DNA of 64,000 bases, from positions 1-64,000 of the forward strand of contig JANTQF010000112.1 in assembly GCA_032988165.1 (NCBI GenBank), read 5' to 3'. The DNA is from Emmonsiellopsis sp. PD_33. Lineage: Eukaryota > Ascomycota > Eurotiomycetes > Onygenales > Ajellomycetaceae. A model generated the notes under the pieces. The model ran no database searches, was not told the origin of the DNA, and was given only the letters and a program-made list of their open reading frames with translations. A program made the translations under genes and the position numbers. Below are positions 23,337 to 34,997 of the stretch, piece by piece. Each line of letters begins with the position of its first letter. Positions within the stretch are counted from its first letter, which is position 1.

Positions 23337-26300
23337 ATGAATCCTAAACTACAGGATACCTCTATTAGAGCCTACAACCAGGGCCCTAATGATATCCACC
23401 AACTATTACCTGAACTGCAGGATGTCATCCAATGGATGCTTCACCTGATTTCTGCCAATAAAGTCCCAGAAGCCTAGAATAGCATTCTTCAAGCCATCTT
23501 GTATGATCACAAGGCTGTAACTGAGCAGATAAGGGACACCATCCATCATGAGAATATGCAATCCATTCAGGCAAATAAGGAATCCATTACAAAGTTAGCA
23601 GATGATCTACATAACATCTAAATTCAGAATAATGCTTTTGAGGAAGAACTCATCAATGCACACTAAAATCAGGTGAACTCAGAATCAATCCTGCACAACT
23701 AGATCTCTAATCTCCAACATCAGACAAGGAAATGATCCAATAGTCCCTTTCTATTTATATAAATTACTGACAGACTAATCATTCTTATGCTGGACATCAG
23801 CACTCCAACCAAACATGATCTACCATCAGGGTGAATGGCCAAGTGAAGGGATGATGATTAGGGAAATGAACTACCTACTTCAGGGTATATAAAAATGTCT
23901 GAGATGGCAAAACCCTCAATATATGATGGGCTGTGTAAGGATGATGCAGCTGCACAATGGGTTGCCAAGATGGAAGCTCACTTTCAGAACAAGTAGGAGC
24001 TCACAGGAAAGAACCCTACAAGTCATCAGAAGATCTTTAGGGGTGCTGACTTACTTCATGGGAGTGCTAAAAACCTTTGAAAGAGCCTTGAGAAACTCTA
24101 TTCAGATGATTCACTCAACTACTTCCTCTCTAAGATGTAGGAGGATTTTGCACACTGGGTCATTAGAAACTTTGAAGAACTAGATGCTAACACTAAGTGC
24201 AATAAATGATTCATGGATCTTCACCAAATCAAGGACCTGATGTCATACTATACCAATTTTAATAGGTTATACAATGAGGTGACCCTATAACTTCTACCTC
24301 AGAATCTACTGGATTTCTTTATTATATTTATGTCTGACATCATGAAAAGTAAATGAAATCATTTGGATGTTCACCTGAAGACTGTTCAGGAAGCCTACAA
24401 CATCCTTTTTCATTGGGAAACTGTCCTGAAGTACTCAAATTCAGCAAACTACATTTCCAGGAACATGCATACTCCTGTGGTAGTGCCACATGATCCTGAT
24501 GCCATGAATATCAATCTTAATGTGATCATTGAAGCTCTGAATCCTCCAAAGAAGAACAGCCAAGCCTGGAAACCATAGTGTAAGAGGTACAAAGCCTGTT
24601 TTCATTGTGATCATCTGAACCATGGCATCCAGACTTGCCCTATGAATCCTAAGAACAAGGAAGCAAAAAACTCACAGAATCAGTAAGTCCTGGGGCACTT
24701 ACTGATTGGTTGTGGAAAGCCTCATAGGTTCCCAAACTGAAGGATCTGCATGATCTGCTGAACCCCATGAATGCAGAATGACAACTAATGAAATTGAGAA
24801 AGAAAGTTGACAAGTTAGATGAACACTTAAATGCAGTTAGAGGGGAGTTACTAATATATTTAGATTTTATCAGAACTAACTGTATGGTACTCATCTAAGC
24901 ACTAGCTGATATAGATGCTTTTACAGTCTACATTGGAGATCATATCTCATGCTAATTACTAGAGGCCTTGCATGTGGAGGACCCCAAGTGGGTAAAACTT
25001 CTGGACAAAAAATGAATCCTCTTGCCTGCCCAAATTAAATTCCCCCTGCACTTCAGGGGATGGTCCTATTAGATCTGGGCATGCAAGCTTGCTAATGTCA
25101 AATATGATCTCATCTTAAAATTGAATTGATTCAAACAATTTAACCTGAACATCAATTAGGTGATATGCTGCATGAGACTAACTGATAGAAAGAAAAAGGT
25201 TCATAAAATTCTTTCTCATGATATGCAATGCATGTTTGGTACTCCTCAGGTTGAAAACCTCAATCTCATGATGTCCCATTAGATACATTAAATAGGCTAT
25301 AAGGGCCATGCAGAGATGATATTATATGTCATGCAGCAAAAGGACAAACCTGAGAAATCACCTGCACCAATTAATTCTAGGGAGGAGAAATGTATGAAAG
25401 CCCTGCTATCTAAATATAGTGATATCTTCCAAACTGCCTTACTACTGAAGTTACTACCTGAATGAGAATTCATTCATAAGATTAACACCAAGGACTTATG
25501 ATTAATTAACATTAATGTATATCCTCTCTTGTAGGTGCATTTGGAGGAACAGTAATAGCAGATTGAAGAACTGCTGAAACAGGGCCTCATATGATCCTCT
25601 TCAAGTCTGTGGAGGTTTTCAGTGCTTTTTATGAAGAAACCCCATGGTGAATAGCACATATGTATTAACTATTAAGTACTCAACTTGGTCACAGAAAAGA
25701 ACAGCTATCCCCTCCTGTGAATTTAACAGCAGCTTGACACCATAGGTGATACAAAATATCTCATAAAGATTGACCTTTTGTCTGGCTTCTACCAAGTTCA
25801 CATGGGAGAGATATCTATTCTAAAGACTACCTTTAATATCCAATGGGGTAAATTCAAGTGGACTGTACTACCAATGGGTCTCATAAATGTACCCACCACA
25901 TTTCAGATGATGATGAATACTGTCCTGTGAGAAAGAAACAGCCACTGATGTCTAATATATTTAAATGACATTCTGATCTTTTCCAACTTATATAAAGAGC
26001 ATCTCAAATATGTCAAGTATGTTCTCTTAATGCTGAAGGCACATGAGCTCTATGTGAAACTCTCAAAATGTCAATTTAGGACATAGAAAATGGAGTTTGT
26101 GGGCCACATTATCAGGGGAGGAAAGATTAGATCCTTGCCTGAGAAAATCAAAGTAATTTTAAATTGGCTGAGGCTACAGAATGTCCATTATATCAGGTAG
26201 TTCTTAGGCCTCACATTATATTATCATCACTTTATGAAGGGGTTTACTGCTCTGGCAGCCCCTCTGTTGGATCTACTGAAGGAAACAGATGAGCTGTTGC

Positions 26301-28640
26301 ACAAGAAGAAATTTTAATTGATAGTCTAAAATGCATCATGTGAGGAAGCCTTCATCAGGCTGTGTAAATATATGATAATCTCACCTGTCCTCATACAGCT
26401 GAACCAGATAAAAGCTTTCATGATTGAGACTGACACCTCTGAGTGGGTAATCAGGTACATCCTGTTGTAAGAAGGCCTGGATGGGAAACTCCACCCAGTT
26501 GTGTATGATAGATGAAAGCTCTTGGGTACTGAACTGAACTATTCAGTACATAAGAAAGAACTTCTTGTGATACAACATGCACTGTACATATAGTACTAAT
26601 ATATTGAAAATAATCAGCAGATAATAGTGGTCACAGATCACAAGAGCCTCATATACCTTTATATCATAAAACATTCATTAAAGTGTCTTACATGATAGAT
26701 ATCTAAGTTTCAAGAATACAACATCCTCCTTAAATATCACAAGGGGACAGAAGTAGTTATTCCTGACACCATTAGTTATAGACCTAACTTCATGAGAGAG
26801 GGTTCTGTGAACCTTGCATAAGGAGAGATCATCCTGAATGCCATCAAGGGTTTAGATGAAATGGAATGATATGAGGCTATACTCAAAAGATTTAGTGCAA
26901 ATGAAAAATCAAAGGATCTGAAGCTTGTGTGTGTCATTAAGAAAACATGTGGGCTCATAAAGCTGGGAAAATTGGAGGATGATATTATACTATATCATAA
27001 CCTTAATTACATTGAGGCTCCCTATCTCAAGTCTCCATTCTGCTGAGACTTAGTTGCCTAATTACACTGTGAGTTTGGACATCTTGGGAGTCCCAGTCTG
27101 CTAGGTGTCTTGCAAACACACACCTACTAACTGGGCATGGAAAATGATATTCAAAATTTTATGAAGCAGTGTTCAAACTGCCAGGTGATATAAGACTCTA
27201 AGTCAGGGTTGAAACATGAAGAAGCACAGCATCAAGTTAGTAATATGATTCAGCCTTTTGAATGTTGGGAGATCAATCTCATTAGCATTCTTCCTCACAC
27301 ACTAAATGGGAACTACTGAATAATCATGGCCATCAATTACATGACTGGCTGGCCTCTGATAAAAGCTATTCCCAATATGATGGAGGAGATAGTTACCCAG
27401 TTTTTGCATGAAGACATTTATATGAACTATAGCATACTATGAGAGATTCTGATGGATAATAGGGTAAATCTAGTAGGAGAAGGTGTCAGGCACTTCATGG
27501 TACAACTACAGATAAAACACCACATAATAATGCCTTACCACCTGTGTACTAACAGAAAGGTGGAGAGATTAAATGGGATTCTGGGTCAGATACTAACAAA
27601 ATATCTCATGGAGAAGCTAATAAGGTTGTGAGATAAATATCTTCTATAAACACTTTTTATGACACAGGTTCATCAACACTTCATCATGAAGTACTTGCTG
27701 TTTTATCTTTTATATAGCCTACAACCTTGCATCCTGAGGGATGTGTCTGATTCAGTGGGGGAGGATCTGATGATAGATGATGCTGAGCCAAGGATAAAAG
27801 CTATTACAAATATGCAGGCTCAGGTAAATGAGTTGCTGCTCAATCATGCAATTCATTTAAAAAGAATCAGGGATTCTCTTGTGATGAAGAGTAGCATCAA
27901 GGAAGGATAATAGATCCTCATCTGAAATAAGAAGCCTGAAAAATTTCAGCCAAGGTAGTTTGAACTGTATTAGGTAATAAAAGCTCACCTACTTGGCATG
28001 TACACACTTGAGGAACTAGAGGGCCAAGTCCTACAACATCTCATTAATGACTTGTAACTGATGGAGGCTGAAATGGACAATCCTGAGGGATTATGATTAT
28101 TCACAATAATTTCATCTGCACTAAAGAAAAAGGGCATCATGATTGAGAAGCCCTTGGAAGTCAGAGAAATCATCAATATGTACAAACCAGATGACATTAC
28201 TTACTCAGAACTTTTAACTATCATATAAAAGAAATGAGAGGCCTTGGAAGCTGCAGGGCACCTATATGAACTAATAAGTAATGAAATGATAGTAGGCTGT
28301 ATGATCCTCAGATACTGTCAGTGCCAGAGAGGAGGCCAGAAAAAATAAAAAGAAAAATGTAATCAACTTGCATATAGGTTGGGTTGCAGAAAATGAGATT
28401 TAGAGAGGAATTTAACTGTCTATATCAGTTCATCTATAAAATTAATAGAGGATGAATCTTTGAAAGCATCAACAGATGTGCTGGATCAAGTTGATGAAGC
28501 TCAAGAGGATATCTGAGAGTTAGGTAAAGTTAACTTCTCAGAACTGTTCACTGTAGTGATTTGAACTAGTAGAGTTATGTGACAGTATAATTACATGGAG
28601 TAGGAGATAGATGTGTAAATGTATGCTCTCTACTGAACCT
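23337..28640 (+). pseudogene. Gypsy D gag-pol, decayed
   Basis: ATG 23337 (MNPKLQDTSI...) opens a Gag frame that contains a classic zinc knuckle, CFHCDHLNHGIQTC, at about 24594-24636. Pol lies in a frame shifted by two relative to gag. RT carries LIKIDLLSGFYQVHM and YLNDILIFS (25958-25984; the catalytic YxDD reads YLND). RNase H has IETDTSEW and VTDHKSLIYL stretches. Integrase begins near 27050 with an H...C..C finger (GHLGSP...MKQCSNCQV) followed by the core (TGWPLIKAIPN...). An acidic and Lys-rich C-terminal region ends near 28640. Many in-frame stops, nearly all explicable as transitions from CAG, CGA or TGG, show inactivity. Confidence 0.82.
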
Positions 28641-31099
28641 AGTCATTTTTATCATTATTTTATTCCTGTAATTTTCTTTGTATGGGCATGGTGTTCTTTT
28701 CAAATGGTTAGTAGAAGTTGCATGAGTTAGAAAGAGGAAGCTGGAAAATATGATCTCATATTTTTAGACTGTGAGGCTGTAGGGGCTATTCCCCAAAAAT
28801 CTAACTACATGCATGAAAAACAAATAAGGATTTTAAAATTATAGAAAAAATTTTTTTTTTTTTCTTCACTTAGGGCAGGAAGTAGGGCTGCATGAGCCTA
28901 AAGCTTGGGGGCCTTAAAAATCTTGCAATGATGCTTGAGCATACAAATAATACTTTTTATCTCAGTCAGGATGCAAGTGACCTCCTGCACATTGTTGGTA
29001 GGCAGACACTCAGACAGGACAATATACTTATTCTGTGAAGTCCTATGGGAGGGTATCATGATAGTAGGCAAGAATGTCAGAGAAGGCAACATGAGAGCTA
29101 GGGAGGCAGCAGACTTGCAGTAGATTTCTTTAGGCAAACCTAGGTCCATTGTGTGGGAGCTGGGGATGATGTAGTAGATCACAACAGAGGTAGAGGTAAA
29201 TAGTGCAGATAAATGGGCTGAGGCACATATAATAAACTCAACTCTGAGCTGAAAGGTTTGAACTGGGGATTTATATATTAAATTGAGTAAATAACCCTTA
29301 TCAGTCTCTAAGAGCTTAGTGACTATGAAATTCTTATTATTCATAAGAAGGTTCACATATTTGGTAATAAAATTAAGGGCAACTAGATGTATACTGAAGA
29401 AATGATGCTCCTCAATCTCCTTCTCATAGCTATCTATTCTTTATTAGTATGATTAGTAAGCATCATGAGAGGGGGGTCATACAGAAAGTGTACTTACTTG
29501 CCTAGCTATTTCAGAGGCAACAAGTGCAGGCAAAGTATGTCATAATGTCAGGCAGAGAGATGATACACTATAGGAATAGGTTTAGACTCTCTTCATACTA
29601 ATTTGTGTAAGAAGCAACTACCTTCTTACTGTACATATAAATAAGAATTATTATGTAATTTAGGCCCAACAGTTTGATCAGCTTTCAGTAAAGGATAAGG
29701 CTATTATTCAGGAGCCATTATAAGGTACATACAGGGGTCAGACTAAAAGACTTACTGAGGCTTAAGAGCAGGCAAAAGAAGATATTCTCAAAAGGCAGTG
29801 AACCATCAGCCTTCAAAAGTATGAGGATTATCTCCCAGACTAGGTAACTAGGCAAGGAGAGTCTGCACACCTGAATACTATACTTCATGAACTTGTCATT
29901 GTTCTTGCAATCATGCAAGTTCCTGTCTCACTCTAAATACCAGTGATAATAGGTAGGGGCAGTAATTACCCAACTGTAGAAGCATTAAATATTATATGAC
30001 ACATAGTGGTTCCAGTCTTTCATTAAAATGTAGAGAGGGTGGAGGTTTAGAGAAGTCAGGCATTTAAATAGATAATAATCAGGCCAGTTGCTGATGGGGA
30101 ACATGCAGATAGGGGTGATTATTATATGAGTAAAAGTAGGAGTTTTTGTAGTTAGAGAAGTCAGAGGCATGTGAGAGTGAAGAAGGGGAGACTCAGAGTG
30201 GAAGGCCTGGAATCAGAATAAGTAGCTGCAAGTCACACAAGGAGGAGTAAGGTTTACCTCTAGGGCTCTATTAATCTGACAATCCTGTAGGATTGCATCT
30301 AACAGGTGTTAGCAAGATACTGCCAGAGGAAAGATGGACTGCATAACTTATGAAGATTAATATCACCCAGGAAACTCTCTTTAGAATCATTAGGGAAAGA
30401 AAAGAAGCTTTTATGATCATAATCAACATCTTTACCTGCAACTGCATGCAGGTTGTCCAACTTGGTGATACTCTTATAGTTAGAGAGCTAATTATGAATC
30501 TTATGAAGCATGTGGATAACAGCTGCATCAGTAGAGTCCTGCAGTTTCAGGTTGCTAATTTTATGAGCTTGATGAACTAGCTAGGACTATAGGATGATAT
30601 CATCATTAAAAGAGAGATGCACCTTAAGTATGACTCAGATGAATGCAGGACCTGGCAAGCATTTATATTCATCATAGAATTCTAGAGCTAGAAAGAGGGG
30701 TAATATACCAGTCAGAATATCTAGCAGATCATGAGAATGCAGAAGATGAGTGTGAGACTCTGCACAAATTTGCTGATATCATGAAGATGAATCTGCAGTG
30801 AGGCTGGCAGATAGTTAACACTTCATGAGGATAGGCATCTTCATACAGGGTGAGTTTGATGAGTGTATATATAATTGTGAGATGTGAGAATGGGCATTAT
30901 GCAAGGGGGGAGACAATTGAGAGAGAGGTGATTGAGAAGTTGTTTTTCTTAAGAGATGGGGTGATATGATGTTTTGTTTTGTGCAAGAAGGATTAGTTGC
31001 CCAGTGTTATGGCTGAATTGAATTAGCATGATTAGTGAATCATGTGATTTTACCTCAGGTGACTATCTTCAGGGTGAAGTTGAGTTTAGTGAGGGAGGA
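28641..31099. other. Gypsy D long 3' region with a stop-free antisense stretch
   Basis: 2.4 kb between pol and the 3' LTR. On the minus strand, 29356-28898 is open for 152 codons, and 30170-29718 is open in another frame except for two stops. Open minus-strand stretches of this length are rare in this stop-filled DNA, so an antisense, perhaps spliced, third gene is possible. No motif is recognised. A competing short plus-strand frame at 30350-30580 cannot be excluded. A run of T lies at 28851-28862. Confidence 0.3.
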
Positions 31100-31271
31100 T
31101 GTGGTTTTTAGGATCACATAATCAGTTCATATGATCATATGTAGCCCTATTATGCTGCCTGGTGCTACTATGTACTACACTTCTTTTTGTACTATAGCTT
31201 CACCTATCTCATTGTATATAATCACATGATCTTTTCTATAGTTTTCACACAATTAGACACCTTCAGAATTA
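31100..31271 (+). repeat. Gypsy D 3' LTR
   Basis: 172 bp, tgtggttttta to cttcagaatta. It is the partner of 22755-22926; the terminal CA has become TA. It is followed by taaatg, shared with the left flank. Confidence 0.88.
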
Positions 31272-34200
31272 TAAATGTATAGAATCACAGGATACCTTCA
31301 TCATCTCATTATATAAGAGTATTATCTGTGATGTAACTAGAAGAGTCTGTTTTAATCATCATCAAGTAATTAGAGTTAAATGTAATGAGTATTAGAGTAA
31401 AGATAAATATTTGCTTAAGACATGTAAATATCTTATCTACTTTCTTAAGCTATTAAAACTGCTGATCTTTGCATGTGAGGTTAGTTAGTAATTAAATAAT
31501 ATCAGAAAAATCTTAAATGAAGTGTCAGTAGAAATTTGCAAATCCTAGAAAGCCTCACACATCTTTTATAGTTGTAAGGGTCTTTCATTTAAGAATAATA
31601 ATAATTTTCTTGGGGTCCATACAGACTCCCTTCCCTGCCTTTATGATGAAGTTAAGGTAGATTGTCTCTTAAACTTTAAAGATAAATTTATTAATGTCAA
31701 TCAGGAGATTATATTTATAAAGATAGATGAGAACTTTTCAGATATACTCTTAATGCTACTTGTAGAATTCATCAGTGAAGATAAGGATGTTATTAAGATA
31801 AGTAGAAGCAAATTCATCTAAATAGTCTTATAAGGTCTAGTTGATGTATTTCTGGAAGGTGCTCAGAGCATTTATGAGGCTAAAGAGGATAACTATCTAT
31901 TTAAATAAATTATATCTCATATAAAAGGCAGTTAGCCATTCATCTCCTTCTGCAATTCAGATCTTATAAAATGTAGAAATAACATCTAGCTTTATAAACT
32001 ATTTAACTCAGCTAATTCATTTAAGAGTTTCATTAATTAATAGTAGTAGGTAATAATCTTTTTAGGTGAGGCAGTTAAGGCTCTAATAGTTAATATAGAA
32101 CCAGAGGCCTCTATCTGGCTTTTTTGCAAAGAGTATAAATATGCCCACAGATGAATTACTAACTCAGATGAAACCCTTATCTAGAAGGTTATTAAGAGTC
32201 TTGCAGAGCACAAGTAATTCATCATATAACATATTATATAGTAGTCTTCAGGGTAGCTGAGAGTCTTTACTATTTATCTTCTTAAGCTTGATATAATAGT
32301 TGTACACACCATGGAATGATAGGAGCTTCTTAGTGACCTTATAGTCAAAAACATTAAGGAATTTATGATATTATGGAGGGAGGATTATCACAGGATCAGT
32401 CTTTAGCTTTTTAGAGAGTCATAAGAGGGTCTTCTCTATATTAATCATACTAGTGGTGAAGATTTCAATAGGAGGTCAGAACTTAAATTTCTGATTGTAA
32501 CTTCAGAGGAGATTATAGATATTAGTAGAGATTTAGTAAAGATCAGTAGTCTTATAAACATCTTTTTTAGAGATATGAATGCCTTCAGGAAATACAATAC
32601 ATCAGTTGCAAGCATTGATGAGAGCTTGATATTCAGATAGCTATAATAGATCTAGTATGAAGTCATACAGGAGATTCTCAATCTCATATATATAGATATT
32701 TTCTCAGAGAAATCTACTAACATTAATATTAAGCTTCACCATGTTTCATACAAAGCTGCCTGTGTCATCATTGATACCTTCAATCTTTTAGGGGTTAATC
32801 AGAATACACAGAAGATTATAATAGTTAATCATGTAAGAATAAATTATTAAATAGTAACAGTAATCACTGTTCATCATAACATTCATATTAAAAGAATAAT
32901 TAACTATAGTAGGTACAAGGATCACTAGAATAGTCATTTTCTTCTCAAAGGTCTTTCTATCTAACTCTGGGAGCTTCCACCCATAATTTCATATAAAAGC
33001 TAGTCTTTTCCCAAGTCTGACTTAGCCTCTTCAAAGTCTTCCTTCTCTTCAAACTTAGTTTATATATTTACAGACCATATAGGCAGTTTCAGAGAAATAT
33101 AGGTTCTACAGCAGTTAGTAGCTCTATGCTTAGGTTTATTGCAGTTGATGTAGATATCTTAGACACAACAATTAATAATGATAGTAGTAGTTATATTCAG
33201 AATATAGAATGTATTTGTATGAGTAAGTCCTGTAAGTATTCAGTTTATAGTGTTTAGATTCTTCAGTAGAGAAATCTTAGAAAAGGCCTTCTTAGAGGTG
33301 ATAGGAGTATTATTATAAATTCAGTCCTAAATGACCTTAATCTCAGATAGGTTGTTCTCTATGTTATAGAGCTTCATATAATATTTAAGATATATGAGAG
33401 GTTCAATGGAGACAACAATCTACTATAGAAGTTCAAACTTAATAGCCTTTTTAAGTAGAGCCTTTTTGACAGTGTTATTTCACAGCTAGCTATTAGCTTC
33501 TAAGATCTTCTGATTAAATCTCAGAAGAAAGATAGAGAGTAAATCAGTTTTCTAATAAATACTATGTAGCTAGATTAGGGCCTTCTAGGCTACTAAAGAG
33601 TCAGAGAAAAGAATGTCAAGCTGGTTAAGAATAACATTAGAAGTTATAGAAATGAGTTTGATATTAGCCTTCATCTAAGAGTGAAATCAGGTGATAGTAG
33701 TACTAGAAAGTTAGATATAGATATATCAGGCCTAATCAGTAGGAGATTTAATTGTAAGGCCATCCAAAGTAATTTTAGCCTTCACACTGAGGCATTAGAT
33801 AGGGTATTTAGAGACTTATTTACTTATGAATTTCTTAAGGGTGATAAGTCTTTCTTTTGGATATCTCAGAAAGTTCTCAAAAGGAGCAGTCAGATGAGTA
33901 GGAGTCAGAATAGGAGCTAAAGTTAATATGAGCATACAATTTTATTCAGTAATAAGATCAATTTTATTTACAAGCTATTAAATAAAGTTTTAGAATTCAG
34001 CATTAAAGCTCTAAGAAGAAGTACTATTTTCATATGGAGAGTTCATATTTATAATGGATTTAAAAAATTATTCAGATTTAGAGAGTTCAGAGGATTTAGA
34101 AAGTTTGAAGAATTCAGAAAGTTCAGAGGAAAATCTCATGAGATATCAATATAGATCATTAGGGCTTTAGGGCCTTTTACTGACATATTATCTGGCAGAG

Positions 34201-34291
34201 CTGAGCTGAGCAAGTTATATTTCAGATTTCAGAAGAGTTTACTATACATGCAGGTCACATTTGAAAGAATCTGCTATACATATAAATTACA
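31272..34291 (-). pseudogene. Gypsy B gag, RT and part of RNase H, decayed
   Basis: Minus-strand translation around 32160-31560 gives Ty3/Gypsy RT: FAKKPDRGLW, a degenerate catalytic strand (YLNNILIF in the YxDD position), then GKGVCMDPKK and GFLGFANFY, which lead into RNase H. Gag should lie above ~33000, but no zinc knuckle could be seen. The frame is full of stops and CpG-free. It ends where Gypsy D is inserted and resumes at 22754. Confidence 0.7.
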
Positions 34292-34603
34292 TTTAGAGGG
34301 TAAATATAATAAGGATCTCTAAGAAGAGATCAAGCAAGTAATTATAAAATGTAATGGGCATGCTCTGATAAGTAGATCATATAAGTTATACACTAAAATT
34401 AAGATTATAATTATTAGAGAAAGGAAGGAAAAAGGAAAGGGAATCATAAGATCATATAATATAAATAGAAGGAAATTATATGAGGTTAGAGTAAATAAAT
34501 ATTCATATAAAGGCCTAGTCAGAGGCATCTAATTGAGCAGTTGGAGATCAGGCAAAGTTCAGGCAAGCTATAGATATAAGGTATAAGGGTATAGCTCTTT
34601 ACA
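34292..34603 (-). repeat. Gypsy B 5' LTR (right copy)
   Basis: About 312 bp, the partner of 20467-20763; on the minus strand it starts TGTAAAGAGC. It contains the shared block ggcatgctct...ggaaattata and is longer than its partner by ~15 bp near its left end. Confidence 0.75.
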
Positions 34604-34883
34604 AATAGGGAGGTCATCAGGTATGTCATGCATCTTTATGATGCTTAATCAGGCTGATTAATAGTATAGTCTTCAAAAAATAGGTTAGAGGTAAAGAGGT
34701 TGATTTGGGCAAAAATTTCTCTGAAAAAAAAAAATTTTCTCATGCAATTTGAAGTGTAAGAATGTGTGAATTTCATGGAATTAAATATCAGATAGTGAAA
34801 TATAAGAGATATCCAGATCATATGAACCTTCCAGTCATTTTCACAGCATTTTTGAATGAAAAAATGTATACTGGGCTATAACC
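34604..34883 (-). other. Copia leader with a primer-binding-site-like sequence
   Basis: Between the Copia 5' LTR and the Gypsy B insertion. Next to the LTR the minus strand reads GGTTATAGCCCAGT (34883-34870). It resembles the GGTTATgGgCCCAGT-type sequence that I remember following the 5' LTR of Copia elements, which are primed by an internal fragment of initiator tRNA-Met. The resemblance is from memory. The rest is AT-rich and non-coding. Confidence 0.5.
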
Positions 34884-34997
34884 TGTGGGAAGGCTAAAGA
34901 CTCTCATATTGCCTAGCTAGTGAGAGATCTATCTACTGTGTGACCACATGTTTGTGCTAAGCCTGATTGGGAGATTGGAGGCGGCCTACAGCCTACA
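34884..34997 (-). repeat. Copia 5' LTR (right copy)
   Basis: 114 bp, tgtgggaagg to cggcctacagcctaca. It still contains one CpG (34982-34983), the only one I noticed in the nest. At five former CpG sites it has TG where the left LTR has CA. It is followed by the target duplication gattc (34998-35002). Confidence 0.9.

Larger units (their letters stand above)
22755..31271 (+). mobile_element. Gypsy D: youngest Ty3/Gypsy retrotransposon (8.5 kb), inside Gypsy B
   Basis: LTRs of exactly 172 bp lie at 22755-22926 and 31100-31271. The six bases taaatg occur just before the first (22749-22754) and just after the second (31272-31277), giving a 5-6 bp target duplication. It interrupts the RNase H region of Gypsy B. 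Gag and pol occupy 23337 to about 28640 on the plus strand; 28650-31099 is a long 3' region with an antisense stop-free stretch. A purine tract gagggagga (31091-31099) precedes the 3' LTR. A TGG-starting candidate primer-binding site (tggtagcatgtc) begins near 22932. The LTRs are the most similar pair (11 differences by hand count), consistent with the latest insertion in the nest. Confidence 0.88.
20467..34603 (-). mobile_element. Gypsy B: Ty3/Gypsy retrotransposon split by Gypsy D
   Basis: LTRs at 20467-20763 and 34292-34603 bound the element. Its own DNA is 20467-22754 plus 31272-34603, about 5.6 kb, a normal Ty3/Gypsy size. Minus orientation is shown by RT at ~32100-31600 followed by RNase H and integrase at lower coordinates, and by a purine stretch (AGAGGGGAATAA on the minus strand) abutting the LTR at 20764. 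I could not find a matching target duplication: the flanks are taccc on the left and aatag on the right. The LTRs are the most diverged pair in the block, including a ~15-bp length difference. It lies in the Copia leader/gag region. Confidence 0.8.
3872..34997 (-). mobile_element. Ty1/Copia LTR retrotransposon with three Gypsy elements nested inside
   Basis: The outer element of the nest. Its 114-bp LTRs lie at 3872-3985 and 34884-34997, are flanked by gattc, and read on the minus strand. Copia's own DNA is in three pieces: 34604-34997 (5' LTR and leader), 17211-20466 (gag, protease region, integrase, start of RT) and 3872-5421 (rest of RT, RNase H, polypurine tract, 3' LTR). Together they make about 5.2 kb, a normal Copia length, and the order gag-INT-RT-RH is Copia-type. 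All coding parts carry many stops and I saw no CpG apart from one in the right LTR, so the element is dead. The inserts are Gypsy A (5422-17210) and Gypsy B (20467-34603, which contains Gypsy D). Confidence 0.88.

Noticed and set aside
3872..34997. CRISPR-like or tandem-repeat array in the AT-rich block
   Set aside because: The repeats found are dispersed LTR pairs. No regularly spaced short repeats were seen, and the genome is eukaryotic.
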